DNA from: Bombyx mori
Taxonomy: Eukaryota; Arthropoda; Insecta; Lepidoptera; Bombycidae
DNA: 64,000 nt
Direction of reading: 5' to 3'
Assembly (NCBI RefSeq): GCF_030269925.1
Contig: NC_085117.1
Location: 558,001 to 622,000, forward strand
Part shown: piece by piece, positions 33,101 through 41,965 of the stretch
Layout of the letters: each line of letters begins with the position of its first letter
Numbering within the stretch: position 1 is the stretch's first letter
The notes under the pieces: generated by a model
What the model saw: the letters and a program-made list of their open reading frames with translations, nothing else
What the model was told of the DNA's origin: nothing
Database searches by the model: none
Program-made: the position numbers and the translations under genes

Positions 33101-36100
33101 CTTAACACTAGATGGGTTGTGAGCTTATGTACTTACTTAATTGATAATGAAATTAATAAATTAGGCTATCATTTTGATCCATTCTTTTTTAAAATAAGTT
33201 CGTAACGTAAACAACTATCTGATTACAAATTATCAAACGATTACAAAAATTTTTTTTATCAGTGTTTGACATGACACAATTACATTTTTATAGCTATTAT
33301 TCAAAATAAAGCAAAAATTATTATTAGATCACTTATTTTTAGTAACGCTTCATCGAAAAGAACAGAATTAGCAGCTCTCACTTGGCGTTTCAAACGTGAA
33401 TTCCACTTAAACATTTTGAAATGTTTATATGTAACGCGCTTTTATAAATTCATTTGCCGGTTTGTTCAGCAAAAAAAAAAAGGTAATGTGGGATTTTTAG
33501 TGCCAATTATTGCTACCCGATTGCGACTGGCGCTAGTTGTATGACAGAAAACTGCAGTAAGCGGTAAGCGAACAATCGCGGTACGTGATACGAAATAATT
33601 TGACGTTTTGCGATCGGTCGCGACGCGTCTGCACAGCATCTGCAAAATTGTGGCTGTCGCAAATTTTTACGTGATCAGGGGGCGGATCATGTCGTTTGCA
33701 AAGATAAAGACTGTAATATAGTTAAATGTACGTTTGTAAACCAAAAACTAAACTTTGTATGATAATTTTGCGTGATTGTGCGACAAACAAACAAACTTTT
33801 GTGTTTGTTTTAATTATCTATAATATATTAATCACAGTAGGTTGTGTAACCAAATATGGTAGTGGTAGAATTAGTTTAAGGACGGTCACCGTTCTTACAT
33901 AATAATAAATTCATTCTCTCAAGTACTAGGACAAAATGAATTTAGAAGAGGTTAAGTTAGTACCGTAAAATGGGGCGATTAGGGACAAATTCCAACTTTA
34001 TGAGCAATTTTAAGGTAGTTGATGTATATAATGCTATATCAGGATAAAAATGATTGAGTCTTGGGGGCATCTTTGTTATCTAATTTAAAATTATGCAACT
34101 AGCATTCCAGTTTAAGCAAAAAATGCAAAAATAGGTGTAATCCCTATTTACCCGAAAATTGCGGTTAATTGGGACGAAATGAGAAATTTGCTAGGGTTGG
34201 CACTACTTTTATTTTTATATATAGTTTTAATTAATTTATTTATTTAGTTGTACCAACAAAGTGATCATCAATAAAAAAAATTGAAAAACTGACAGAAATA
34301 CATGGCAGACATCACCTCAATTATAGGTGCAATCGACAGTGCAGTAACAACAATATATATATATATATATATTTATACATATATAGTGGGCTTTCATAAA
34401 AACGGTTTATATTTCTCCGTTCTTGGTAAGTACTTAGGGGCTGATATTTCTATCTGGGTTAAGAGATTAGGTGTGTCGGTTATTCCATGGATTAATCAGA
34501 TGAATACCCCCACTCTGAACAAATATTAAATATTTTATTATTTATTACTTAGACATTTTTGTTCACCTTGAGATTTCATTGATCTTGTTACATGTCTCTG
34601 CAAAATCGACTTACTTATATTAAATTGCTTATCTATTTCAACTAAAGACTTATTCCCAATTTCGCTTCGATAAACCAGATTTTTAACAACAAATTTAAAA
34701 AATATCGTTATAACTACATAGACAACCCTACAAACCTGTACCTATATAAACTTAAGTCGTTTCCATTTCACGTATTCTCATCCCAATTGACCCCTTTTTC
34801 GTTGTTATTTGCACCTAACACGTCCCCAATATCCCCAAAAACAACAGATTTTTACATGTATTTTTATTTAATCAAATACATTAAAACCAATAACAACTGA
34901 GACTTACCTTTAATATATATGCTGGTTCAAACAATAAATAACGTTTATAAATCACAGTCGTCTTCTATTATTATCAAATAAATAAAAGAGAGCAAAGTTT
35001 CTAGCACTAAAATAATTACCACCACAGGAAGTTAATTTGAAACGCAATTTTTTATAAGTTAGCAGGTATTATCATGCATATTCAGAGTTGTTTTGTGAAC
35101 TTTCAACATTCTACTATTAAACTACAAAAAAATGGAAGATTTTGCAACGAATATAAAACTTATATTGAGCGTCGAAAGATTTTCCCGGTTTTTTCCCGAT
35201 TCGCCTTTCAATCCCTAATCGCCCCATTTTACCGGTATAATAATATTTCGAATCCAGAGTTTATAGTTGCTATTACAAAAAATATATATACTTCTTTTAT
35301 TTATTTTTTATTCGAACCGGTCTAGGAGACGTGCTCTGACATTTAAAAAGTATATTCGATGATATTTAACTATAATTAAGTATTCTTTGAATATGTTTAT
35401 CGTCTTCATTTGACGCCATTAAATTATAACTACTTAAAGTAGTCATAATATGTAGGAAAAAAAACAATTTTAAAGTACCAGGGTATTATGACTCCCAAAG
35501 AGGTCGCATTAGAAATTCAATAAGAGTTTTTGGCGGGAACGTTTGGCGCGAAGTTGTGTGAATTGTTTTTGTTGTTATTAACACAGGGTTTCTCCAGCAT
35601 AGATATTTATTTAAGTTTCTCTCCAGATCTTAAAGTTGTCAAAACTCTGGGTGGTTTGTTAGCCGCTTGGCCTGTGTGAAATTGCACTAATGTGGGGAAG
35701 TGAAACGAAGCCGCTGGACGTGGCTTCACTCTCTAGGGTTCGTCCAAAAACTCCACAGAACCCTCAGCAAATAACCACCATTTAACTGAGACTCTTATCC
35801 CAACAGATTTCCGATTTATTTGGGAGAGTCCTTTAGAAATACCGTCATAACTTGAAGTGCCTTATGACAAATCCTATTTTTTGTGAGTCGATTTGGATAA
35901 TTCTTTTATAAATTTTTTGTCCCTACCTATACGCTGGTAGTCTATAAGGCTATTTCAACTACGCCCTGACGAGTAGGTGAGCTCACGGGTTCATACTGAG
36001 ATAATTTGCTAATACTGGCCCTAGCAAGAGCAGTGCTTCGCAGAATCTATCACCGGATCGGAATCGCGACCCACTGAGATGATCCGGCGAGAAACTCAGT

Positions 36101-39100
36101 GGGCCTTTTATTATTGAAGTGATCACTTGCTATAGGAGGGTAAATCGCTTCGTTACGTGACGCGTTACGGCGCCAGTCTGTCTGGCGTCCCTTTCTCTCA
36201 CGCACACGGTAGCGGTAGTGAGAACGTATGTGACTCCTAACTATTGATATATCTTTTTCAATTTATCTTACAATTTTTCTTACATTATCATATTATATAT
36301 ATATCATACATAAAATTTAAGTCATAACTTAGGCTTTGTCTCGAGTTAAACAATTTCAATATTAAATAGTTCAACTTAGATTAGTTTAAGTCATCACTCC
36401 TGTCGGGCGACCCGAGACGCAAATCTTTTATTTCAAAATCGGCGTATCTCGTGTGAACCATGTTTGAATCACATCAAAATACGACCAGCAGCTTACGAAG
36501 TTATTCTTAATAACGCATATTTAATTGACTAATTGGCTGCATTGATGATATTCCTCAATAGTATTTTGTCGAAATCTGTTTTTCTTCTTTAGTATAATTG
36601 TCTATATTGTCTTCTTAGGTTTTCCCCGGTATAATTCCAAGGTCCACTTCTCTATTTAAACTCTTTCGACTATGCCCGGTCTTCGGTGCCCTTCTGGGTG
36701 ATGTTATTCTCTTCCATATCCGCCTTTACCACATCCAACCAGCATTTCTTGGGTCTACCGTGGGTTCTTGGACTTAGTGCGAATTTTATTATATAACATC
36801 CTTAAAAGTTCAAAAAGACAGGTTTTAAAGACACGACGTTTTGTCAGCTCGCGCGGGAAGCTACCGTAGTCCTTCCTATTTCTACCGCAAAGCAATTAGC
36901 TCCTCTTACGTCACCACTATCGCAAACCGCTCATACATTGCTGATGGGCCAAGACTATAGTGTCAAATCTCTTCACAGAATCATGGGTCGAGCTGAACTC
37001 TGGCGGCGGCCTGGCTGCGGTCGAGAATGAATACATACGACTCCTGAGGGAAGCCCAGCGCGAGAGTCGAGACTCCTCCGTCAGGCACTCTAGGGCATCC
37101 AGCGTGAAGGGAAGGTGAGTGGAAGCCGGCGATAGGACCTCTTGGGAGTCCAGGCGGGTAGGTACCACCGCCCTGCCTATTTCTGCCGTAACGTACCTTT
37201 CCACGTGTGTCAATTGTGTTATTACAAAATTAAATTATTTTATTAGATTTGTGTATTAAAAGGTGTAGGTTAAATTTTATTCAAAATAAAAATTAAACCA
37301 TTAAAAGTTAAACGTAATGAATTATTTATACGTAACGCGTTATACGTGAATACCCCTATAACGCGTTTTTCTATAACGCGAAATGTACCGCGTTATAGGG
37401 GAGATAACTGTGTTACATGATGTTATTCCTTTACCATGGTCTATCAATCGTGAAGATTTGTTAAATACGTATTTAATTACAAAATTTTTTGTAATCGTCA
37501 ACGGGATTCGAGCCTCGGCAAGGTCGCGTCGTTGGATACTCAGAACCCACCGGGCGTCTTATCTTTCAGGCCACGATATGTTTCGTTTTTGTTTCCAGCC
37601 CGAAGTCTCCTCCGAACAGCCCGAATCTGGAGCCCTCCACCGAGGATGAGCTCAAAGGTGTCTACATCAACTGCTGGAGGGTGAGCCATGGTCATATCTC
37701 GTAACAAACAGAAGTCTGATTGATCATCATCATCATAATTCGACTATAATAGCTTTTTCCTCAACTCCATAATGACTTTTTGGCGGGAACGCGAGGAGTG
37801 AAGTTGTGTGATTTGTTTTGTTTTGTCTATTTAGTGTTTCTTGAGGTTTAAATGTGTAATAACGGTGGTTTATTAACTGTTTAATATCTGTGAAAGTGCA
37901 CAAATGTGGGAGAATGAAACAAAGCCGCTGGACGTAACTTCTCGGGATCCTCCAAAAGGTCCCCTGACAAAAATCCCAGTAAATGACCACCATTTTACTG
38001 AGATTATATTACATCCCATATCATCTCATTTCATTTAATTTCATCCCAGTTGATTAATGTCTCAAATTAATCATCTTCATTTCATTTCACTCCATATTAT
38101 CATTTTTCATGAAAATAAGAATATAAATTAAAATAAGACATGACTTAAAGGTCTTAGTTACCAGGTTATAAAATCCTTTAAAAAATAATCAACTCATATG
38201 TTGTTCATTATATTACAACAGACAGAAAAAATCTGCTGCAGATCATCTCTCATCATTCAAGTTTTAGTTTTTAATACACTTTTAGTGCTTGCTTGCTGAG
38301 TTTATTTTCAGGTATTTTGTAGAAATTAATAAAGTTTTTATTTTTTATTTTTAAATACGTGCCTTATAAACTTTAAAAAAATAAAAACATACAAAAATCA
38401 TTGTCAATCAATGAATTCAAATTATTTTGCACAGTGAATACTTAACTTGAATGCTTTTTACAGCATCATTGTGCTTATAATAGCTTGCTTTTTTAAGCAT
38501 TTTAACGAAATTAAATTTATAGCTTTTTTTGTTGTCGTTGTTTTCGTCAGGATGACTCCAACGATTGGGTCTGGGAGTGGAGCAGCCGTCCCGATCAGCT
38601 GCCGCCCAAAGACTGGAGGTTCAAACATCCTCAGAGCGTCCGCGGTCCTCCCTCGGCCACCTCCTCGATCGAGGTGCTGGAGCAGCAGCTAGCGCCGCCC
38701 GTTATGCAGCAGGTGAGCGAGATTTTATATAGCATCGAAGGTAGAAAAAAGTCTACCTGGTTGAGTGTTGGTCCCCATGCAGGGGAGCATCAAGAGCTGG
38801 ATGACAAGAGCTGAGGGTCGTGCTCAGTGACGGGCAATTGGAAAGGCACATGTTTTTTACGAGCTCACAGCCCACCTGGTGTTAAGTGGTTACTGGAGCC
38901 CATAGACATCTACAACGTAAATGCGCCACCCACCTTGAGATATAAGTTCTAAGGTCTCAGTATAGTTACAAGGGCTGCCCCGCCCTTCAAATCGAAACGC
39001 ATTACTGCTTTACGGCAGAAATAAGCAGGATGGTGGTACCTACCCGCGCGGACTCACAAGAGGTCCTACCACCAGTAAATCCCACATAAATACAGCATCA

Positions 39101-41230
39101 AGAGCTGGATGAGGGGAGCTGAGGGTCGTGCTCAGTGGCGGGCAATTGGACAGGCATATGTTCAGCTGTGGACTGCTGCAGGCTGAAGGTCATTCCCGAT
39201 CCTGCGGACAGAATGGTAAGCAGTCGACGTCGCCCCAAACACGTCATTTCAGATTCTCCCGATCCACTAACGGTGCTTTTAGGTACCTCAAGCACCGGTC
39301 ATCGTTCTCGTCGAACCCATCGCTTACGACGTAGGGCTCGACGAATAAATTAACCCTCAGACACAGCCCACTGAGTTTCTCGCCGGATCTTCTCAGTGGG
39401 TCGCGTTTCCGATCCGGTGGTAGATTCTGCGAAGCACGACTCTTGCTAGGGCTAGTGTTAGCAACGTCGTCAGGTTTGAGCCCCGTGAGCTCACCTCACG
39501 TTAGGGTTACGCTGATATAGCCTGTCAAAGCTATCACCTTAGATAGGAAAGAAAAAGAACATACGCTTCATCAAACTATAAATATCGATGTATATATATA
39601 AATTTACAGAGCCACTGTCTGTCCGTACGTCGCACTTGTCTGTTCAGTCGCGGCGCCATAGTGGCGGTGCTAGCCACCAACATCGTCTCGTTATTGCTCG
39701 GCGCCGGAATAGGGTGAGTTTTGTAGTCGATAAATCGACGGGCGAATGACTGTGTTGGTTTAAGCGAAATTTTGGCGACTTCACAGGAGAGCCATTTAAA
39801 GTTTGAAATTTCGTACAAAACCAAAAAAACTTCTTCAGTTATTCGAATTGGGTAAACTTAATAGAAAGCTTAATGAAGAACATTGAATTGTCGATGCTGA
39901 TACCAAATGAAACGGACCTTTAATTACAAAGATAAATGTCGCTTGAATCAGATAGTATTTCACCCCTCGATACATATATTATTATATATGTATATATATA
40001 TATATATCGTCTTCTCGCATTAAAACTGTATAATCTCAAAACTTACTAATTTTACAGGAGAGTGTTTTAAAGGTTTAACATGTGATATTTTTAATATTAA
40101 TCATCATCTTTGCAACATTTATTTTTTTATCTTTTAGCAGTTACATTATCTGTCTTTTAAAGTAAGATAAAAAAGTATTAATTTTGTTACTAGTACTCAA
40201 AATATAGGTCAACTAAAAAAATAAATTTAAAGTAAACTACGCTCTTTTGACAGTATTTTTGAGGAAAATACTGGTACCATACCATGGTAAAAATACCAAA
40301 TGAATTTTATTTTTTTTATTGCTTAGATGGGTGGACGAGCTCACAACCCACCTGGTGCTAAGTGGCTACCGGAGCCCATAGACATCCACAACGTAAATGC
40401 GCCACCCACCTTGAGATATAAGTTCTAAGGTCTCAACTATCACAAAGCTGAGCCGCGACCATTTTATCTCCACTGTCAGTTTAATTAATATATTGTAATA
40501 TTTAGATAGAATTAGAAATCTATGTCATATAAATTGAGAAGTTATTTGTATTGTGGAGTTAATAAATGTAATTATTATTATTATATTATTATAAGTATAG
40601 TTACATGATTCCGAATATTAATTCAGTTGCGAATATTTTTGGAAATTGTACACTTTTAATGCGAAAAGACGAAATGTGACAGGAACTTCCACCGTCTCAG
40701 TCTTCCGTTCAATTGGAACATTTGGCCGCGGGTCAATGACCGCTGACGATACAACATTTTTATAACTACCCTCTTGATACCATTACCAGTATCGACAGAA
40801 TAGAAAATGTCAGATGAACGTTTTTTAGTGTTTCTATGGGTGGTAATGTAACTCGCGTCAGATTCGTTACGGCTAAAGAGAAAAGATACAATTTAGAACG
40901 AGCGAGAGTGAGAGAATAGACAGAGCGTCTCGCGAACCACTCGACCGCGGAGAGAGGGAGAAAGCGAGCTAGGTCGTTTCTCTTGTATACAGCATTCCAT
41001 ATTATGAGACAAATTTGATTTAATAATACTGCACACCGCAAAAGAAGTTTCACTTCTTTCACTTGCACCAAGTTGCACGCGCGCCATTTTTATTTTTTTC
41101 GTTTGTAACCTAAAGCGAAGTGCGTCTTCCTCACTAGGCCATGACGACTTATAAATACATGTTACCTTCTTCCAGCGTCTGGCTAAGCAAGAAGGGAATG
41201 CTTCCGCCCAGACTGATCGTGATCAACTGA
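15106..41230 (+). CDS. BNIP3: BNIP3-like mitophagy receptor, six coding exons
   Basis: Predicted outer-mitochondrial-membrane receptor that binds Atg8/LC3 to direct mitophagy. Exons: 15106-15145, 36979-37114, 37599-37680, 38551-38712, 39610-39713, 41176-41230; 579 nt, 192 residues (human BNIP3: 194). Residues 15-20 read SWVELN, the W-x-x-L LC3-interacting motif at the family position; LLREAQRES follows at 35-43; residues 91-113 hold the signature DWVWEWSSRP...PPKDWRFKHP; the single membrane helix is about 156-178 with S167-x3-G171-x3-G175, equivalent to the A/G/G packing face of human BNIP3, followed by a short basic tail. Splice phases 1,2,0,0,2 all match. A second first exon at 26241-26277 joins in the same phase. 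The first intron is 21.8 kb and full of repeats. AATAAA signals at 41433 and 41637 are candidate 3' ends. Confidence 0.94.
15146..17980. other. BNIP3 intron 1, left part
   Basis: AT-rich intron. 17165-17372 is a copy of the AGCGTGGGGTGC repeat (see 54290-54530) truncated by the LINE tail at 17373. 17495-17540 (TTTTACCCACGACTCCGTTC) matches a common lepidopteran repeat type. Nothing else recognised. Confidence 0.5.
18001..18170. mobile_element. Foldback MITE in a family B repeat
   Basis: Long inverted arms: GTGTGCTTAGTG...GATAGCGTAAAAGTTAACTC against GAGTTAACTTTTACGCTATC...CACTAAGCACAC, joined by a loop with AGCGCCCCTGGCGGCAAACG. It sits inside a family B copy (GGTCGCGATTCCGATC before, GGTAGATTC after). 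Half copies occur at 8845-8925 and 51720-51830. Confidence 0.7.
18303..18728 (+). repeat. Minisatellite of 45 and 51 bp units
   Basis: About nine units with core AAGAAATATTGTATATAA and GGATATTCTTTAGTCTAC. Early units alternate between 45 bp and 51 bp; later units are all short. Since both lengths are multiples of three, one frame stays open for 147 codons with 15/17-residue repeats; this looks accidental. One more half unit lies beyond the inserted Helitron (18990-19022). Confidence 0.85.
18729..18985 (+). mobile_element. Non-autonomous Helitron inside the minisatellite
   Basis: 257 bp starting TCTCTATATATAAAAATG and ending GGGTCAGCTAG, with A before and T after: the TC...CTAG ends and A/T target of Helitrons. 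Internal blocks GTTCGTTAGTCTCGC and CGGACGGATTCCTTTTG are typical of lepidopteran copies. No Rep/helicase coding. Confidence 0.75.
19437..19557 (+). repeat. Family C repeat
   Basis: Sense copy ending CTACCTACAAGAGCAATTAA. Confidence 0.75.
20003..20268 (+). repeat. Family B repeats
   Basis: Core (TTCCTCGCCGGATCTTTCCA, GAGCTCACCTAACG) followed by the separate tail block CCTGGTGAAACTGGAAATGC and ACCAGTAATC, also seen at 29535-29590 and 49600-49655. Confidence 0.65.
20822..20935 (-). repeat. Family C repeat
   Basis: Antisense copy, GGCAAACGAGCATACGG. Confidence 0.7.
21366..21490 (-). repeat. Family C repeat, well preserved
   Basis: Antisense copy with 15-base poly-T lead and an intact CACCTGATGGTGAGTGGTTA block; probably young. 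Confidence 0.85.
22465..22687. mobile_element. Family E MITE, complete
   Basis: Terminal inverted repeats: TATCGAGGGATGAAATGCTA at the left against AGCCTTTCACACCTCGACATA at the right, with CATTTATC and AAATGTCGCTTAAACC inside. About 220 bp, AT-rich core, no coding. Other copies: 39752-39972, 41714-41965, 52920-53105, half copy 2259-2345. Confidence 0.7.
23012..23801 (-). mobile_element. Internally deleted mariner-like element
   Basis: Inverted ends TACCTTAAGTCTTGCC and GGCCAGACTAAGTA start and end at TA, as expected for Tc1/mariner. Inside lie an N-terminal transposase piece (23264-23710) and a C-terminal piece (23134-23243) with the catalytic middle missing. Confidence 0.8.
23264..23710 (-). 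pseudogene. Mariner transposase, N-terminal DNA-binding part
   Basis: Open frame of 148 codons; the likely original start is the Met at 23656 (MEWGDKENRIAV). Two helix-turn-helix segments are separated by the GRPR-type linker KRSGRPRSVH, as in Tc1/mariner transposases, with ILRNPVRKQKILSRKMK in the second. The DDD/E catalytic domain is absent, so it cannot transpose. The separate piece at 23134-23243 encodes the C-terminus (RASIDNWPQRLKDCIAANG and a stop). A DNA-binding-only product could in principle still be made, but nothing shows expression. Confidence 0.8.
23860..24240. other. Unassigned CG-richer segment
   Basis: Contains CATCGAT repeats, a CTGTCTGTCTGTCTGTTTGT run and a 103-codon frame (23871-24182) without a recognisable domain. 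TCCGGCTAATCTCTGGAA is shared with the repeat at 42100-42330, which argues for an old transposon. Confidence 0.4.
24325..24567 (+). repeat. SINE tail (family A)
   Basis: Sense tail with A tract. Confidence 0.8.
24683..24985 (+). repeat. Family B repeat, near full length
   Basis: Blocks in order: CGTCATTTCGGTGACCCGAT, CACCGGTCATCGTTCTCGTC, TGAGTTTCTCGCCGGGTCTT, TCTTGCTAAGGCTAGGGTTA, CCCGTGAGCTCACCTACACG. Best reference copy in the window, with 39225-39550. Confidence 0.8.
25047..25270 (+). repeat. Family C repeat, longer copy
   Basis: Extends farther 5' than other copies (ACCACGTACCATCTGGCTTT, GAGCGCTATGACATGACC) and ends CTACAAGGGCAATAAAAAAA. Confidence 0.8.
26000..26240 (+). promoter_or_regulatory. 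BNIP3: Putative internal BNIP3 promoter with RCGTG cores
   Basis: A CpG-rich island in AT-rich surroundings directly upstream of the alternative first exon. TTCAGTG at about 26098 resembles an insect initiator. Four RCGTG cores, the minimal hypoxia-response motif, occur at 26007-26011, 26061-26065, 26070-26074 (minus strand) and 26131-26135. BNIP3 is a known hypoxia target in vertebrates; functional use here is inference. Confidence 0.45.
26241..26277 (+). CDS. BNIP3: Alternative first coding exon of BNIP3
   Basis: ATG plus eleven codons (MNESKSLQADDL) ending in phase 1 at a GTATTG donor. Joining it to the exon at 36979 recreates the same junction codon (GAA, Glu) as the distal first exon and gives MNESKSLQADDLESWVEL, so the LC3-interacting motif stays in place; the isoform would be 191 residues. 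The ATG lies about 140 bp downstream of a TTCAGTG initiator-like site. No transcript evidence is available here; the exact phase match and the initiator make a real alternative promoter likely. Confidence 0.7.
26981..27960. repeat. Direct repeats around a SINE insertion
   Basis: TTAGTTTTAGTCAACGGGTT occurs at 26982-27001 and again near 27869. A second pair (ATATTTAATTCAGTAAGGAT) lies at about 27783 and 27900, about 117 bp apart. The pattern looks like a partly duplicated older repeat holding the SINE. Confidence 0.55.
27288..27705 (-). repeat. Complete tRNA-headed SINE
   Basis: Antisense copy; tail at the left, head at the right (GGGATTCGAACACTGGTGC and TTAGGCCACGACGACTA). The A tract is lost. 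Confidence 0.8.
27968..28215 (-). repeat. Family B repeat
   Basis: Antisense copy: GGTGAGCTCACGGGGCTCAA, CCGCCGAGAAACTCAATGGG. Confidence 0.7.
28808..30504 (+). pseudogene. Decayed PIF/Harbinger transposase with introns
   Basis: Exon-like pieces with preserved splice sites. 28808-29049: MDRAQIINGALES... then, after a frameshift, SLFRTHYRISKHQYLQLCSE. 29200-29386: VLTALQNF and SNAIREVAMALNN. 29707 onward: FYNKFGYPGVLGCIDGTHLH, then NRKHYHFKNVQ, the HARBI1-type core holding the first catalytic Asp. 29914-30000: ICDSDLNILSIDATFHDTF, with the second Asp region. About 30280: LHNMANTHGFPVPQLSDEDA, matching the family's C-terminal CVLHN block. Frameshifts and stops (for example after NLRDQA at about 28910) make it non-functional. 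Confidence 0.75.
30985..31207 (-). repeat. tRNA-derived SINE, third family
   Basis: Head on the minus strand: GTCTGGTGTAGTGGTTAGTG (box A) and GCGGGTTCGAATCCCGCC (box B). The T-arm is intact, but the 5' and 3' ends do not pair as an acceptor stem, so this is not a tRNA gene. Body and end (GTAACACAAGTTC, GGGACCAGTTAA) follow leftwards. Confidence 0.75.
31504..31750 (+). repeat. SINE tail (family A)
   Basis: Complete sense tail. Confidence 0.8.
31955..32095 (-). pseudogene. Possible second Harbinger ORF (Myb/SANT-type protein C-terminus)
   Basis: Reads AHAAFISAEAARTQAEAAHL and AEIYKKIQGIDQYRQK before a stop. This resembles the alanine-rich C-terminus of Myb/SANT-like companion proteins of insect PIF/Harbinger transposons. 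It lies 1.5 kb beyond the transposase remnant in opposite orientation, the arrangement seen in such elements. Identification is from pattern only. Confidence 0.4.
32723..33150 (+). repeat. Old complete tRNA-headed SINE
   Basis: Diverged: head AAATCGTCGTGGCCTAAGCG, box B GTTAGAATCCCGC, tail recognisable to 33150. Confidence 0.65.
33961..35237. mobile_element. 1.28 kb terminal-inverted-repeat element, no transposase
   Basis: Left end TACCGTAAAATGGGGCGATT, right end AATCGCCCCATTTTACCGGTA, inside TA. Subterminal inverted motifs (GGTTAATTGGGACGAAATG left, CTCATCCCAATTGACC right) support one unit. Contains a TA dinucleotide run near 34349. No domain-bearing frame. Confidence 0.75.
35520..35860. 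repeat. Family D repeat
   Basis: Diverged copy: GTTTGGCGCGAAGTTGTGTG, ACCACCATTTAACTGAGAC. Confidence 0.6.
35932..36105 (-). repeat. Family B repeat
   Basis: Antisense copy: GAGTAGGTGAGCTCACGG, ATCCGGCGAGAAACTCAGTG. Confidence 0.75.
36590..36785 (-). mobile_element. LINE reverse-transcriptase C-terminus remnant
   Basis: Minus strand reads THGRPKKCWLDVVKADMEEN and NITQKGTEDRA before a stop, a LINE ORF2 C-terminal signature, 200 bp upstream of BNIP3 exon 2. Confidence 0.6.
37128..37194 (+). repeat. SINE tail fragment at a BNIP3 donor
   Basis: GATAGGACCTCTTGGGAGTC through CTATTTCTGCCGTAACG begins about 15 bp after the BNIP3 exon 2 donor (37115). Confidence 0.7.
37353..37402. repeat. 13 bp inverted repeat, GC-containing hairpin
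   Basis: CCCCTATAACGCG and CGCGTTATAGGGG flank a third ATAACGCG copy. Could form a hairpin in BNIP3 intron 2. Confidence 0.6.
37405..37583 (-). repeat. SINE head and middle at a BNIP3 acceptor
   Basis: Antisense head (GGGATTCGAGCC, CAGGCCACGA) ending about 15 bp before the exon 3 acceptor at 37598. Only TTTCGTTTTTGTTTCCAG separates them. Confidence 0.7.
37775..38170. repeat. Family D repeat, best copy
   Basis: Long copy in BNIP3 intron 3 that shows the uninterrupted sequence around GTGCACAAATGTGGG (reverse sense of the 1766 insertion site). Confidence 0.75.
38786..39200 (+). mobile_element. LINE C-terminus split by a SINE tail
   Basis: 38790-38845 and 39099-39172 both encode IKSWM...RAEGRAQ...RAIG, a LINE ORF2 C-terminus; the second continues to QAYVQLWTAAG and a stop. 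Between them lies an antisense SINE tail (38858-39078). Confidence 0.65.
39205..39550 (+). repeat. Family B repeat, near full length
   Basis: From CAGTCGACGTCGCCCCAAAC to AGCTATCACC, ending 60 bp upstream of the acceptor of the BNIP3 membrane-helix exon. Confidence 0.8.
39752..39972. mobile_element. Family E MITE
   Basis: Starts about 40 bp after the BNIP3 donor at 39714; right end AGTATTTCACCCCTCGATAC. Confidence 0.55.
40307..40438 (-). repeat. SINE tail, 3' half
   Basis: Antisense fragment ending AGGTCTCAACTATC. Confidence 0.75.
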
Positions 41231-41636
41231 ACCTTAAGACTGACATGTTGGCGAGCATGCGCGCGGACATGCTCGGGCCGCCGATGCATTGCGTGTTTTA
41301 GTTTAGAACGCTACGCATCGGTCGTCGCTAGAACTTGAAAAAATGTCGCGCTTCGCCGATGTCCTTGGGCCGCAAACGCTGATGCGGCTGTTTATTAACA
41401 AAAAAAAGCTTATGTTTAAGTTAATAATATAAAATAAATTCCTTTTATTGACACACACATTCGAATGGTAACATAATAATAATAATATGTAAATTAAATT
41501 TGTAATATCACTTTTGTTCGCAATTATACGCAATACACAATAACTTGGCGTTGTAAGAACATTATAAGTTTGATATATATATATAAAAATTGTATATTAT
41601 ATAGTAATATCGTGATATACACTGTTTTTTAAGGCC

Positions 41637-41642
41637 AATAAA
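41637..41642 (+). terminator. BNIP3: Candidate BNIP3 polyadenylation signal
   Basis: AATAAA about 410 nt after the BNIP3 stop; another AATAAA at 41433 would give a shorter 3'UTR. Both lie before the next recognised repeat at about 41714. Confidence 0.4.
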
Positions 41643-41713
41643 ACTAATTTTGGCTTGAAACATGATCGCAATGTCTGAAATACATTAAAAAATTTATTAC
41701 ATAAAATTTAAAT

Positions 41714-41965
41714 CCAGAGGTGAAAGACTATTTGGTTTAAGCGACATTTATCTTTTTAATTAAAGGTTCTTTTCATTTGGTATCAGCATCAACAGTTCGA
41801 TGTTTTTATAATTGAACTTCAATTATGTTTAGTCCATTCAAATAGCTAAAGAAGTTTTTTTTTTATTAAATAATATGTTTCCAAATTTTAAACATTAAAT
41901 GGCTTCCTCGTGTTAAATTGCAAAAATGTCGCTCAAACCCAATAACCTTTCACCATTCCGATGTA
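41714..41965. mobile_element. Family E MITE, complete
   Basis: Ends AGAGGTGAAAGACTATTTGG and AATAACCTTTCACCATTC are inverted copies; AGCGACATTTATC lies inside. Confidence 0.65.

Noticed and set aside
34302..34529. 75-codon frame with IYIYIY repeat
   Set aside because: Translated TA microsatellite inside a transposon without transposase.
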